Origin: Mesorhizobium loti
Lineage (GTDB): Bacteria > Pseudomonadota > Alphaproteobacteria > Rhizobiales > Rhizobiaceae
Direction of reading: 5' to 3'
Assembly: GCF_001510895.1 (NCBI RefSeq)
Contig: NZ_LPWA01000127.1
Coordinates: 1-49,747 of the forward strand
DNA: 49,747 nt
A program made the translations under genes and the position numbers. Position 1 is the first letter of the stretch. Every line of letters starts with the position of its first letter. The notes beneath the pieces are model-generated. The model ran no database searches. It was given only the letters and a program-made list of their open reading frames with translations, and had not been told where the DNA came from. Shown here in pieces: positions 8,090-16,877 of the stretch.

Positions 8090-9892
8090 GTGCAGACGGC
8101 GCGTCGCATGACGGGCGAAAGACGGCTCTTCCTCGATGTCAGGCAGTCGGCGACCGGTGTCTCCTGGGAGCACCGGCTGACCGAGCGGCAAGACATGGCC
8201 GCTTTAGCCATCGCTCAGGGCCATGGGGTGCCGGACATCGTGGCGCGGGTGCTTGCCGGGCGCGGCGTGACGGTTGAGCAGACCGAGCGCTTCCTCGATC
8301 CGACCATTCGCGAATTGCTGCCGAACCCGGCCTCGCTGACCGATATGGAAAAGGCGGCGGCGCGGCTGGCGGATGCCATCGTGGCCGGCGAGAAGGTAGC
8401 GATCTTCGGCGATTACGATGTCGACGGCGCGGCCTCGTCGGCGCTGCTGAAGCGCTTTCTCACGCATTTTTCGGTGCCGTCCGAAATCTATATTCCGGAC
8501 CGCATCTTCGAAGGTTACGGCCCCAATCCGGAAGCCATGCGCGAGCTGATCTCACGTGGCGCGAAACTTATCGTCACCGTCGACTGCGGCACCAATAGCG
8601 CCGCGTCGGTCGAGGCGGCCAAGCAAGCAGGCGCGGATGTGCTCGTGCTCGACCATCACCAAGTCGGGGGCGCGCTGCCGGCGGCGGACGCGGTGGTCAA
8701 TCCGAACCGGGAGGACGACCTTTCCGGGCAGGGGCATCTTTGTGCCGCCGGCGTGGTCTTCCTTTGCCTGGTGCAGACGGCGAAGGTGCTGCGCGACAGG
8801 CTGCCGAATGCCGCGCCGGTCGACCTGCTTTCGTTGCTCGACCTCGTCGCGCTAGCGACGGTTTGCGATGTGGTGCCGCTTACCGGGGTCAATCGCGCTT
8901 TCGTGGTCAAGGGGCTGCAGGTGGCGCGGCAGCAGAAGAATGAAGGCCTGGCGGCGCTGGCGCGAGTCTCGCGCATCGGCGAGCCGATCAACACCTTCCA
9001 TCTCGCCTATCTGATCGGGCCGCGCATCAATGCCGGCGGACGCATCGGCGATGCCGCGCTAGGCAGCCGATTGCTCGCTACCGACGATCCTGTTGAAGCC
9101 GCAAGCATTGCCGAAACGCTGGACCGCCTCAACCAGGAACGGCAGCAGATGGAAATGGAGATGCTGGCGCAGGCGCGCGCCGAAGCCGATGCCGAGCTTG
9201 CCGGCGGCAACGGTCCGGCCATCGTCGTCACAGCCAGCAACAGCTGGCACCCGGGCATCGTCGGGCTGCTGGCCTCGCGGCTCAAGGAGCATGCGCGCCG
9301 CCCGGCTTTCGCCATCGCCTTCAACGCCAATGGCATCGGCACCGGCTCGGGGCGATCGGTCTCCGGTTTCGATCTCGGCCGGTTGGTGCGCGAGGCGGCC
9401 GAGGCCGGACTGATCGTCAAGGGCGGCGGCCACGGCATGGCGGCGGGCATCACCGTCGAGCGCGCCAAGCTCGGCGCGCTCCGCGCCTTCTTCGAGGAAC
9501 GCGCCGCAGCGGACGTGTTCCGGCTGCAGAGCGAGGAGAGCCTGGCGATCGACGGCGCGCTTGCGGCTGAAGGCGCGACGCTGGCGCTTCTCGACGCGCT
9601 GGAGAAAGCCGGACCGTTCGGCGCGGGACATATCGCGCCGGTGTTCGTGCTGCCGCGCCACAGGCTGACAGACGCACGACCGATCGGCACCAATCACATC
9701 CGCGCCGACCTGCAGTCGCAAAGCGGCGGCAACCTCCAGGCGATCGCATTCCGCGCTGTCGACACCGCGCTCGGCGAATTCCTGTTCAGGAACAGGGGCA
9801 AGACCGTGCATGTCGCCGGTTCGCTGTCGGGCAATTACTGGAACGGCAACCGTACGGTGCAATTCCGCATCACCGATGCCGCGGTCGCTTGA
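8090..9892 (+). CDS. recJ: Single-stranded-DNA-specific exonuclease RecJ
   Basis: 5'-3' single-strand DNA exonuclease of the DHH phosphoesterase family, acting in recombination and mismatch repair. Landmarks in order: FGDYDVDGAASSALL (motif I), VTVDCGTNS, LDHHQVGG (the DHH motif), NAGGRIGDAALGSRLL, and the DHHA1 motif GGGHGMAAGITV, followed by a C-terminal OB-like domain. Length is 600 residues, normal for the family. The GTG at 8090 is preferred because AAGGA lies 5 nt upstream; an ATG at 8108 is the alternative. It converges with the patatin gene, 17 bp away. Confidence 0.95.
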   Translation: MQTARRMTGERRLFLDVRQSATGVSWEHRLTERQDMAALAIAQGHGVPDIVARVLAGRGVTVEQTERFLDPTIRELLPNPASLTDMEKAAARLADAIVAGEKVAIFGDYDVDGAASSALLKRFLTHFSVPSEIYIPDRIFEGYGPNPEAMRELISRGAKLIVTVDCGTNSAASVEAAKQAGADVLVLDHHQVGGALPAADAVVNPNREDDLSGQGHLCAAGVVFLCLVQTAKVLRDRLPNAAPVDLLSLLDLVALATVCDVVPLTGVNRAFVVKGLQVARQQKNEGLAALARVSRIGEPINTFHLAYLIGPRINAGGRIGDAALGSRLLATDDPVEAASIAETLDRLNQERQQMEMEMLAQARAEADAELAGGNGPAIVVTASNSWHPGIVGLLASRLKEHARRPAFAIAFNANGIGTGSGRSVSGFDLGRLVREAAEAGLIVKGGGHGMAAGITVERAKLGALRAFFEERAAADVFRLQSEESLAIDGALAAEGATLALLDALEKAGPFGAGHIAPVFVLPRHRLTDARPIGTNHIRADLQSQSGGNLQAIAFRAVDTALGEFLFRNRGKTVHVAGSLSGNYWNGNRTVQFRITDAAVA

Positions 9893-9909
9893 TCGAACGA
9901 CGCCTCAGT

Positions 9910-10884
9910 TCAGGCGAGCACCGTCTGCAGCCGCGTCAATTCGCTGATCTGCGACATCGTCGCCTGATAGCCGAGCCGGATCGCCTCATCGGCGCGGTGG
10001 AACTCGGTCAGGCCGATATGGCTGAGCTTCGGCTGCAGCGACATGTCGGGCGGATCGCCGGCGAGCCTTGCGCGCGAGATCCGGTCCTGGATGATGTTGA
10101 AGGCCTCGACCATGACTCCGGTGATGCCGAGCCGGGTCTGGTGCGGCTGGTGCAGAGGATTGGCCTGGCCGGGACGCGGCGCGTCGTTCTCGATGACGAG
10201 CTCACCCGCGCTATGCTTGATCACCGCGGCGCGTCCGAACAGGTCGTAATGGAGGTTGACCGCCACGACCAGCGGCTGCTCGTAGGCGCGGCAGACCGAG
10301 ACCGGCACCGGATTGACCAGCGCGCCGTCGACCAGCACGCGGCCGTTGCAGTTCACCGGCTCGAAGACGCCAGGCAGCGCGTAGGACGCGCGCATGGCGG
10401 TGATCAGCAAACCGTTCGACAGCCAGATTTCGTGGCCGGTGCGGATTTCGGAAGCGACGGCGACGAAGGGCTTCGACAGGTCCTCGAAACGGATACCGTC
10501 CACATGCTCACGCAGACGCGCATCGAGCTTCATGCCGCCGAACAGGCCGCTGCCACGCAGATTGAGATCGAGAAGCCCGAAGATGCGGCGCTTGGTCAAG
10601 CTCCTGGCGAATTCCTCTAGCTCGTCCAGCTTGCCGGCAAGATAGCAGCCGCCGACGAGCGCGCCGATCGAGGTGCCTGCGATCATCGACACTTCGATGC
10701 CGGCTTCGTCAAGCGCGCGCAGCACGCCGATATGGGCCCAGCCGCGGGCGCAGCCGCCGCCCAGCGCCAGCGAAATGCCCGCCTTCTTCGCCGACTTCGG
10801 ATCGGGCACGCCGCCGGACGATGCAGGGCCATTGGCTTCCTGAACGTCAGGTCTGCTGCGCAATGACGCCCATTCGAGCATCAT
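9910..10884 (-). CDS. Patatin-like phospholipase (RssA-type)
   Basis: A 324-residue patatin-family serine hydrolase. The oxyanion loop GGGCARGWAHIG, the nucleophile box GTSIGA (GxSxG) and the catalytic Asp in DGALVNPVPV are all present, so it should be an active Ser-Asp dyad lipid acyl hydrolase. No signal peptide is seen, which suggests a cytoplasmic or membrane-associated enzyme. The tandem ATGs at 10884 and 10881 follow AGGGGAGATC; the second has slightly better spacing. It is downstream of folE and hisI on the same strand, about 80 bp after hisI. The substrate cannot be told from sequence. Confidence 0.88.
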   Translation of the reverse strand: MMLEWASLRSRPDVQEANGPASSGGVPDPKSAKKAGISLALGGGCARGWAHIGVLRALDEAGIEVSMIAGTSIGALVGGCYLAGKLDELEEFARSLTKRRIFGLLDLNLRGSGLFGGMKLDARLREHVDGIRFEDLSKPFVAVASEIRTGHEIWLSNGLLITAMRASYALPGVFEPVNCNGRVLVDGALVNPVPVSVCRAYEQPLVVAVNLHYDLFGRAAVIKHSAGELVIENDAPRPGQANPLHQPHQTRLGITGVMVEAFNIIQDRISRARLAGDPPDMSLQPKLSHIGLTEFHRADEAIRLGYQATMSQISELTRLQTVLA

Positions 10885-10966
10885 GATCTCCCCTTGTCCC
10901 TTATCCCTTCTACCACAAGGATGTTTGAGAATAGTGAATATGAGTGGTTTGTGAATATTGAATGGT

Positions 10967-11425
10967 TCACACCGGCTTCCGATACGTCTGTTCCGTATCG
11001 AACAGCGGCTTGCTGCCGTCGTCGACAAGCGTCGCCTTGCCGTCGCTGAGCCCCACCGTCCGATAAAAGCAGGAACGTCTGCCGGTGTGACAAGTTGCGT
11101 CGTGGCCCAATACTTTCACGCTCAACCATATCGCGTCCTGGTCACAATCCGTGCGCATCTCGACGACGCGTTGGAAATTGCCCGAGGTCTCCCCCTTCTT
11201 CCACAGCGCATTGCGTGAACGCGACCAATAGTGCGCGATGCCGGTTTCCAGCGTCAGCGCCAGCGCCTCCGCGTTCATATGCGCGACCATCAAAAGCATG
11301 CCGTCGCCGGCGTCAGTGACGACCACGGTCACGAGACCGGCGGCATCGAAGCGCGGAGAAAGGACAGCGCCTTCCTCCAGCGCCTTCTTGTCTGCCGGAG
11401 CTTTGGGAAATTGCAGTGCCGACAT
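10967..11425 (-). CDS. hisI: Phosphoribosyl-AMP cyclohydrolase
   Basis: Opens the purine ring of phosphoribosyl-AMP in histidine synthesis. The 152 residues contain the HisI signature LLMVAHMNAEALALTL, the WSRSRNALWKKGETSGN active-site segment, and the metal-binding DCDQDAIW and CHTGRRSCFY. It is the single-function form: the HisE pyrophosphohydrolase domain fused to it in enterobacteria is absent. The gap to the upstream folE gene holds a long palindromic repeat, so the two may not share one transcript. Confidence 0.96.
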   Translation of the reverse strand: MSALQFPKAPADKKALEEGAVLSPRFDAAGLVTVVVTDAGDGMLLMVAHMNAEALALTLETGIAHYWSRSRNALWKKGETSGNFQRVVEMRTDCDQDAIWLSVKVLGHDATCHTGRRSCFYRTVGLSDGKATLVDDGSKPLFDTEQTYRKPV

Positions 11426-11448
11426 CGCCGGTCCTTGTTCGATTTAAC

Positions 11449-11583
11449 GTGTCGATATTCAGGTGAGGCCGGGCAAGCAAATGGCGGCTTCCAGGCTTCC
11501 GGTGCTCACATACTCTAAGTACGCTTCGCGCCGGCTCTCGGAAACCACCCAGTTTGGTCGCCCGATCTAAACCTCAACCCGCC
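11449..11583. repeat. Long RIME-like intergenic repeat, copy A
   Basis: About 135 bp between folE and hisI. It starts GTGTCGATATTCAGGTGAGG and includes GGCGGCTTCC, TGCTCACATACT, AAGTACGCTTCGCGCCGG and CTCTCGGAAACCACCC. The same blocks occur in the same order at 38031-38230. The two ends are roughly complementary, as in rhizobial mosaic intergenic elements. No coding frame or start signal is convincing inside it. Confidence 0.75.
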
Positions 11584-11605
11584 TTTGGGAGGTGGTGGCG
11601 GACGA

Positions 11606-12232
11606 TCAGCTGCGCACCATGGTGACGAAGCGCACCTGTTCCTCGGGCGTGTCCTTGAAGACGCCGGTGAAGGTCGAGGTGAGCGTGGTCGAGCCCTCTT
11701 TGCGGATGCCGCGCATGGCCATGCACATATGCTCGGCCTCGATCATGACGGCGACGCCGCGCGGGTTGAGCACGTCCTGGATGACACCGGCGATCTGCGC
11801 GGTCATGGCTTCCTGCGTCTGCAGGCGATGCGCGAAGATGTCCACGACGCGGGCGATCTTGGACAGACCCACCACCTTGCCGTCCGGCAGGTAGCCGACA
11901 TGCGCCTTGCCGATGATCGGCACCATGTGGTGCTCGCAGTGGGAATGGAACTTTATGTCCCTGACGATGACGAGATCGTCATAGCCGGCCACTTCCTCGA
12001 AGGTGCGGCCAAGCTCTTCGGCGGGGCACATGTCGTAGCCGTTGAACATCTCGCGGAAGGCTTTGGTGACACGCTTCGGCGTGTCGACGAGGCCCTCGCG
12101 ATCCGGGTTGTCGCCGGTCCAGCGCAAAAGCGTGCGCACGGCGGCTTCGACCTCGGCCTCGCTCGGCCGATCCGTGACCGGCTTCTCCATATAGGAGGAA
12201 GGGGGCATGAGTTTCTTGATGACGGCATCCAT
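11606..12232 (-). CDS. folE: GTP cyclohydrolase I
   Basis: Converts GTP to dihydroneopterin triphosphate, the first step of tetrahydrofolate synthesis. The 208 residues show the zinc and active-site segment FHSHCEHHMVPIIGKAHVGY, then RLQTQE, and the second Cys in EHMCMAMRGI. The ATG at 12232 is chosen because GGGAGA lies about 7 nt upstream; a TTG at 12259 is possible but has no better signal. It is divergent from the IscU-like gene, with 236 bp between the starts. Confidence 0.97.
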   Translation of the reverse strand: MDAVIKKLMPPSSYMEKPVTDRPSEAEVEAAVRTLLRWTGDNPDREGLVDTPKRVTKAFREMFNGYDMCPAEELGRTFEEVAGYDDLVIVRDIKFHSHCEHHMVPIIGKAHVGYLPDGKVVGLSKIARVVDIFAHRLQTQEAMTAQIAGVIQDVLNPRGVAVMIEAEHMCMAMRGIRKEGSTTLTSTFTGVFKDTPEEQVRFVTMVRS

Positions 12233-12365
12233 AAAGGCGTCTCCCGTAGTCCCACTCAAAGGTGGGACGAGTTGAACGGACCACGACCTTTCGGGTGAAA
12301 CTCGCCCGGTTTCCAGCCCGTAAGCGGCGTGAACAGATGAGCAATGACAATGGCTTGAGCTTGCC

Positions 12366-12394
12366 TTGTCGATGCCCGGCTGCCAGCATTATAT
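12366..12394 (+). promoter_or_regulatory. Candidate promoter for the IscU-like gene
   Basis: TTGTCG at 12366-12371 and TTATAT at 12389-12394 are separated by 17 nt, close to the vegetative sigma-70 consensus. The nearest downstream gene starts at 12469, leaving a leader of about 65 nt. Confidence 0.45.
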
Positions 12395-12468
12395 ATGGTC
12401 GTGCCGAGCGAAAGGAAGACGCAACAGCGGCAAAGCCTGTTCACTCGGCGGCGACGGATTGGAAAAAT

Positions 12469-12918
12469 ATGATCGACGACGTCTACAATGCGAAAATTCT
12501 GGGCTTCGCCGGAAACATCGCCCGGATCGGCCGGCTCGACCACCCCGATGCGACCGCGCGGGCGCATTCCAAATTGTGCGGCTCGACGGTCACCGTCGAC
12601 CTGAAAATGGACGGCGATGTGGTGACCGATTTCGCTCATGACGTGAAAGCCTGTGCGCTTGGCCAGGCCTCGTCCTCGATCATGGCCCAGCATGTCATCG
12701 GTGCCAACGCCAACGAGCTGCGCGCGGTGCGCGAGACCATGCTGAAGATGCTGAAGGAAAACGGCGCGCCGCCGGAAGGCCGCTTCGACGACTTGAAGTA
12801 TCTGGAACCGGTGCGCGACTACAAGGCGCGCCATGCCTCGACCATGCTGACCTTCGACGCAGTGGTCGATGCGATCGGCCAGATCGAGAAGAAGCGCGCG
12901 GAAGAAGAAGCAGCCTGA
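12469..12918 (+). CDS. IscU/SufU-like iron-sulfur cluster scaffold protein
   Basis: A 149-residue member of the IscU/SufU/NifU-N family. Family landmarks are SKLCGSTVTVDLKMDG with Cys37 and DVKACALGQASSSIM with Cys62. At the place of the third ligand Cys of SufU, the segment ARHASTMLTFDAV has Ser (about 124), and the Asp that normally follows the first Cys-Gly is Ser. Only two of the usual cluster or zinc ligands remain. The ATG at 12469 is chosen because homology starts there (MIDDVYN); the open frame upstream to 12262 has no family features. Being next to folE and away from an isc or suf operon, it may have a specialised role rather than being the main scaffold. Confidence 0.88.
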   Translation: MIDDVYNAKILGFAGNIARIGRLDHPDATARAHSKLCGSTVTVDLKMDGDVVTDFAHDVKACALGQASSSIMAQHVIGANANELRAVRETMLKMLKENGAPPEGRFDDLKYLEPVRDYKARHASTMLTFDAVVDAIGQIEKKRAEEEAA

Positions 12919-12933
12919 GGGCTACGGCTCTCG

Positions 12934-13827
12934 TCAGCTTTTGGCGAATTCGCTTCGTATCCAGTCGGCGAAAGCCGTGGCCGGCTCGGAAAGATCCCGT
13001 AAATTTCTCGCCACCAGCCAGTAGGCGCCGGACGCGACGTCGATCTCGAACGGCTTGACCAACGCGCCGGAGGCGAGCTCGTCGCCGATCTGCAAGAGGT
13101 CGCCCAGCGCGACGCCATGGCCGAGGAGCGCCGCCTGCTTCGAAAGCGAGGCGTCGGCGAGCATTGGGCCGCGCGCGGGCACGGCGTCGGCCGGCACGCC
13201 AGCCGCTTCGAACCAGCGCGCCCAGCCCTGGCGGTTTTCCTCATGCAGCAAAGTGTAGTGGCGAAGATCGACCGGTTTCTCCAGGGGAGGGCTGGATGCC
13301 AACAGCGCCGGCGACAGTACAGGTGAATCGACCGTCGAGGCTAGGCGCTCGGCATCGCTGCGCGGCCAAGAGGTCGCGCGCGGGCTGAAGCGCAAGGCAA
13401 GCTCGGGCTGATCGCTGCGGAACTCGATCAACCTCGGATCGACGTCCAGCGAAACGTCGATATCGGGCCGCAATTGGCGAAAGCGGTTGAGCCGCGGCAC
13501 CAACCATACCGCGGCAAGCGAGGGCTCGACGCTGACGCGCACCACCGACTGCGCCGGCGATGTCGCCAGTTCCGATAGCACCCGGTCGATGTCGTCGAAG
13601 CTTCTCACCAGTTGGTCGAGTAGCCGGTGGCCGGCATCGGTCAGCTCGACACGGCGGTGGAGGCGGAGGAACAGCGGTTGGCGGAGGAAGGTTTCGAGCT
13701 CGCGGATCTGTCGGCTGATCGCAGCTTGCGAGACGTAAAGCTCCTCCGCCGCGCGGCTGAAGCTCAAGTGCCGGCCTGCGGTTTCGAAACTTCTCAGCGC
13801 CGTGAGCGGCAGCTTGCCTCGCTTCAT
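12934..13827 (-). CDS. LysR-family transcriptional regulator (GcvA-like)
   Basis: A 297-residue LysR regulator. The N-terminal winged helix-turn-helix is at about residues 5-65 (RHLSFSRAAEELYVSQAAIS) and the remainder is the effector-binding domain. The N-terminal pattern LPLTALRSFETAGRHLSF is typical of GcvA-like LysR proteins. The ATG at 13827 is preferred over a TTG at 13842. LysR regulators usually control a divergent neighbour; here that is the possible 53-residue frame at 13921 and yidD. The ligand is unknown. Confidence 0.9.
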   Translation of the reverse strand: MKRGKLPLTALRSFETAGRHLSFSRAAEELYVSQAAISRQIRELETFLRQPLFLRLHRRVELTDAGHRLLDQLVRSFDDIDRVLSELATSPAQSVVRVSVEPSLAAVWLVPRLNRFRQLRPDIDVSLDVDPRLIEFRSDQPELALRFSPRATSWPRSDAERLASTVDSPVLSPALLASSPPLEKPVDLRHYTLLHEENRQGWARWFEAAGVPADAVPARGPMLADASLSKQAALLGHGVALGDLLQIGDELASGALVKPFEIDVASGAYWLVARNLRDLSEPATAFADWIRSEFAKS

Positions 13828-13920
13828 TTCGCATAACCTCAAGTTATCCGATGCGGAAATTATACTCGTTTGAGGACGAAGGCCAGCGGCGGTCTAATCG
13901 GTGCTCGAAGGAGACCTGCC

Positions 13921-14082
13921 ATGATCCAGTTCCTGGCCATTTTGAACGACGTCATGCGGATCGCGACCTTTCAATGGCATGGCGAAGCCGCGCGCAACCG
14001 CTGTTGCCGTGACCATCCGGATGTTCCGTTTCACCATGCACCGTGGACCGACAGGCATCCCGTCCGTCGATCTAGGCCATGA
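13921..14082 (+). CDS. Possible 53-residue protein divergent from LysR gene
   Basis: A short open frame starting ATG ATC CAG TTC CTG GCC ATT, with a near-ideal ribosome site (AAGGAGA, 7 nt upstream). It encodes 53 residues: a hydrophobic start (MIQFLAILNDVMRIATFQW) and a Cys/His/Arg/Pro-rich tail with CCRDHPD. I do not recognise it. Support comes from the ribosome site and the divergent position to a LysR gene; against it are the small size and absence of a known family. Confidence 0.4.
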   Translation: MIQFLAILNDVMRIATFQWHGEAARNRCCRDHPDVPFHHAPWTDRHPVRRSRP

Positions 14083-14158
14083 GAGGCAAAAGGTCGTTGC
14101 GTTCCAGGCTCAAAGTCCACATCTATCGCACAAGGAAACTGGCTATGGAGAAGTGCGG

Positions 14159-14533
14159 GTGGGTGACCATCCAGGACATGCGCATGGCGTTCGGCCGGTC
14201 CGGCCCGGGCGCAACTGGCAGGGACCCTGGCGCAAGACGCCGGGCCGTATCCTCGGCACGTCCCTGGTGCGCCTTTACCAGCTGACGCTCTCCGGCTTTG
14301 TCGGCAACAACTGCCGGCATCTTCCGACCTGTTCCGAATACGCGCATGAAGCGATCGCCCGCCATGGCCTGTGGGCCGGCGGCTGGATGGCGCTGTTTCG
14401 GGTTTCGCGCTGCGGGCCTTTCGGGACGCACGGCATCGACCGCGTGCCGGAGACGCTTGCCCAGCGCTATATCTGGTTCATGCCGTGGCGCTACTGGCGG
14501 ATCGGCAGGAAAAGCGGCGAATCCAACAACTGA
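14159..14533 (+). CDS. yidD: Membrane protein insertion efficiency factor YidD
   Basis: A small amphipathic protein that assists YidC-dependent membrane protein insertion. The core is clear: LVRLYQLTLSGFVGNNCRHL, PTCSEYAHEAI with the conserved Cys, HGLWAGGWMALFRVSRCGPF, and a GxDxVPE-like segment GIDRVPETL. The N-terminal HPGHAHG and NWQGPWRKTPGRILG resemble rhizobial YidD. The GTG at 14159 is chosen because GGAG lies 8 nt upstream; GTG at 14153 is also in frame. The open frame continues far upstream, but that part shows no family similarity. It is not beside rnpA or yidC here. Confidence 0.9.
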   Translation: MGDHPGHAHGVRPVRPGRNWQGPWRKTPGRILGTSLVRLYQLTLSGFVGNNCRHLPTCSEYAHEAIARHGLWAGGWMALFRVSRCGPFGTHGIDRVPETLAQRYIWFMPWRYWRIGRKSGESNN

Positions 14534-14627
14534 CGGCGAGATACCCTCGAACGGCAGTAGGCCGGAAACGGGTGGCGAGGCCCTCAAACTGAAACGACAC
14601 TTGAACCTCAGAACATGAGGTCTTCCC

Positions 14628-14834
14628 ATGATGTCGCTGTTTCTGGCCATTCACGTTCACGCAGCCAAACGAGGCGATGGACTGCTTCCTGAATTCCTGG
14701 GACTTTCGCCACAGCCGCGTGATGCGGCGAAGGCAACGGGCGAGGATCCCGCTGCCAGGGAGCCGGAGCCGACAAGCGCCGCGAAGCCCCATCCACGGGA
14801 GCGCAGGCCTGTCAGAAAACCCGTCGTCCTGTAA
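14628..14834 (+). CDS. Possible 68-residue hypothetical protein
   Basis: An open frame with GAGG about 8 nt before the ATG. It starts MMSLFLAIHVHAAKRGDGLL and then becomes Pro/Arg/Glu-rich with no hydrophobic or known motif. I do not recognise it, and composition alone could produce such a frame in this GC-rich DNA. Confidence 0.25.
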   Translation: MMSLFLAIHVHAAKRGDGLLPEFLGLSPQPRDAAKATGEDPAAREPEPTSAAKPHPRERRPVRKPVVL

Positions 14835-14978
14835 ATCTGGCGGCACGGAAACCGGCCGGATTTTAACGGTCCGGTAGGGTTAACATCAGCCTGCACAAAC
14901 ACTGCGAATTTGAGACAAAATCGAGACAAGACGCCTCGCTAAGCCGCTCTGCGTAATCCCTTTCCGGAGTGAGTTTCG

Positions 14979-15786
14979 ATGCGCCAGATGGACCGCTATC
15001 CCTTTTTTATCGCCGTTATTTTGTTCCTTCTGGCGTGGATGCTCGGCCTGCCGATGCGGGCGCAATCGGCGCCGCTCGCGGACATCCACTGCACGCTGAT
15101 CCAGGATTCGACCAGCGGCGCAACGCTTTACCAGGATGGGGTGTGCGACCAACGCGTCAGCCCGGCGTCCACCTTCAAGGTGCCTTTGGCGCTGATCGGC
15201 TACGATGCCGGAATCCTAACCGACCAGCACACGCCGAGCTGGGATTAAAAGCCCGAGTTCAACGCGGTGAAGCGCGACCGGAAGACCGTCGATCCGACGA
15301 TCTGGGAACGCGATTCGATCATCTGGTATTCGCGCGAGATCACACGCCGGCTCGGCGCGAAAAGTTTCGCCGGCTATGTGTCGAAGTTCGGTTACGGCAA
15401 TGCGGATGTCTGGGACCGCCGGCAAGAATGACGGCCTCACCAATTCCTGGGTGGATTCCTCGCTCGAAATCTCGCCTGTCGAGCAGACGGTTTTGCTGCG
15501 CCGGCTGCTTGCCGGCAAGATGCCGGTCTCCGCGAAGGCGCATGAGATGACAAAAGCGATCATCACGACCTTTGATGCAGTGGGCTGGACCGTGCAAGGT
15601 AAGACTGGCAGCACGGCGCTCGACAAGAACAAGCGCTCGCTCGGCTGGCTCGTTGGCTGGGCCGAGAAGGATGGCCGCCGCATCGTGTTCGCCCGGTTGG
15701 TCGTCGACGCCAAGCGCGGCGACATGCCGAAGGGCCTCGCCACGCGGGCGGCGTTCCTGAAGGATTTGCCCCAGCTGGTGAAGTGA
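14979..15786 (+). pseudogene. Class D (OXA-type) beta-lactamase, broken
   Basis: Remains of a periplasmic serine beta-lactamase. The start at 14979 has GGAG 9 nt upstream and encodes a signal peptide (FFIAVILFLLAWMLGLPMRA). The nucleophile motif STFK follows in SPASTFKVPLALIGYDAG, then FGYGN (class D YGN motif), KNDGLTNSWVDSSLEISP, and KTG in VQGKTGSTALDKNK. Two lesions break it. A TAA stands at 15246-15248 where the family has Tyr (SWD-Tyr-KPEFNA). A frame change at about 15411, after NADV, fits loss of two bases before GxxGKNDG. The last part continues in the new frame to the TGA at 15784-15786. The total length fits an intact enzyme of about 269 residues. The methyltransferase gene converges 7 bp away. 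Confidence 0.85.
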
Positions 15787-15793
15787 CCGGATT

Positions 15794-16630
15794 TCAGACG
15801 CTTCGGCGGGCGCGAAGAATGTGCCCGCCGGAATTGTTTCGGCCAGCGTCAGGGGCTCTGCCAAAACGGGCGGCGATGGCGCCGCTCTTGATATCCTCGA
15901 TCTCGTCGAAGCCGAGGTCGTTGAGGGATTCCGCCAGCGCGCGAGGATCAAAAAAGCTGATCCAGGGCTCGCCGACGGATGCGACACGCGCGGCATAGAA
16001 GGCAAGAGCAGCCTGTCCCGCCACATCGCGGTTCTTGGCCGGTTCGCTGTAGTCGAACACCACCTCGGAGCCGGGAATGGCGGCGATGTAGGACAGCGTG
16101 CTGAAGATCGCTTCGCGCGTCAGGTAAGGCACCACTCCAAGCCACATGAAGAAGCTCGCCTTGGTCAACTTGAGACCGGCTAACGCCAGTTCTTCCGATA
16201 GGCGCTGCCGTTCGAAATTGACGGGTACGAACGCTGTGCCAGCGGGTTCGACAAGGCCGGCTTCGGCGATACGCTGACGCTTCCAGGCCTGTGTTGCCGG
16301 GTGATCGACCTCGAATACCGCAAGGTCCGGGTACGGATTGCGCAGCGAAAATGTGTCGAGACCGGCGCCGAGCACCACGACCTGCCGGACACCGCGTCGG
16401 ACTGCCGCCGCCAGCCAATCCTCGGCGAGGCGGGCGCGCGCCGCCACGAACAGGCGCATGCGGCGGCCGTGCTCGTCTTCCTGCTCTAGCTCCTGCGCGC
16501 CAGGCGCAGCTTCGCCCAGAATTGCTGCCGCGTAAGGATCGCGAAATAGCGCGGCCTGCGGTGAAAACTGGTGCAGTGCCCGCAGGCGTGCGACACGCAA
16601 GGCGGTTCGGCTTGGTGTGGCGTCTTCCAT
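15794..16630 (-). CDS. SAM-dependent methyltransferase, leucine carboxymethyltransferase (LCM) family
   Basis: A 278-residue class I methyltransferase of the LCM/TIGR00027 type, a group known mainly from actinobacteria and rhizobia. The SAM-binding motif is VVVLGAGLDTFSLRNPYP and the acidic loop is VFEVDHPATQAWKRQR. The N-terminal segment TALRVARLRALHQ and the internal SFFMWLGVVPYLTREAI are also family-like. The start at 16630 (MEDATPSRTAL) is placed where family similarity begins; in-frame extension upstream is unsupported. The methyl acceptor cannot be predicted. Confidence 0.85.
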   Translation of the reverse strand: MEDATPSRTALRVARLRALHQFSPQAALFRDPYAAAILGEAAPGAQELEQEDEHGRRMRLFVAARARLAEDWLAAAVRRGVRQVVVLGAGLDTFSLRNPYPDLAVFEVDHPATQAWKRQRIAEAGLVEPAGTAFVPVNFERQRLSEELALAGLKLTKASFFMWLGVVPYLTREAIFSTLSYIAAIPGSEVVFDYSEPAKNRDVAGQAALAFYAARVASVGEPWISFFDPRALAESLNDLGFDEIEDIKSGAIAARFGRAPDAGRNNSGGHILRARRSV

Positions 16631-16877
16631 TCCGATCATCCAAATCTGTCCGGGGATTATTCGCAAGCCTTCGCGATCAGCCTGCGACATGGCTGGCGAC
16701 ATTTCCTGACGGCTGTACCAACGACTGCTCTTTACCTGACGCCATCCTGCCTCTAAAACCGCGCCCGCCGGCCATCGTCCATGTGATTGGTGCCTCCGGC
16801 TAACCCTCTGCATGCTCCAGTTTGACATGCATTTTCACCACCCGCGCTCGTTTGCGGGACTGGATAGGAGAACTCTG

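Noticed and set aside
14079..14285. A 68-codon frame overlapping the end of the small frame at 13921 and the start of yidD
   Set aside because: It is out of frame with yidD, ends in low-complexity Arg/Ala sequence, and yidD explains the region.
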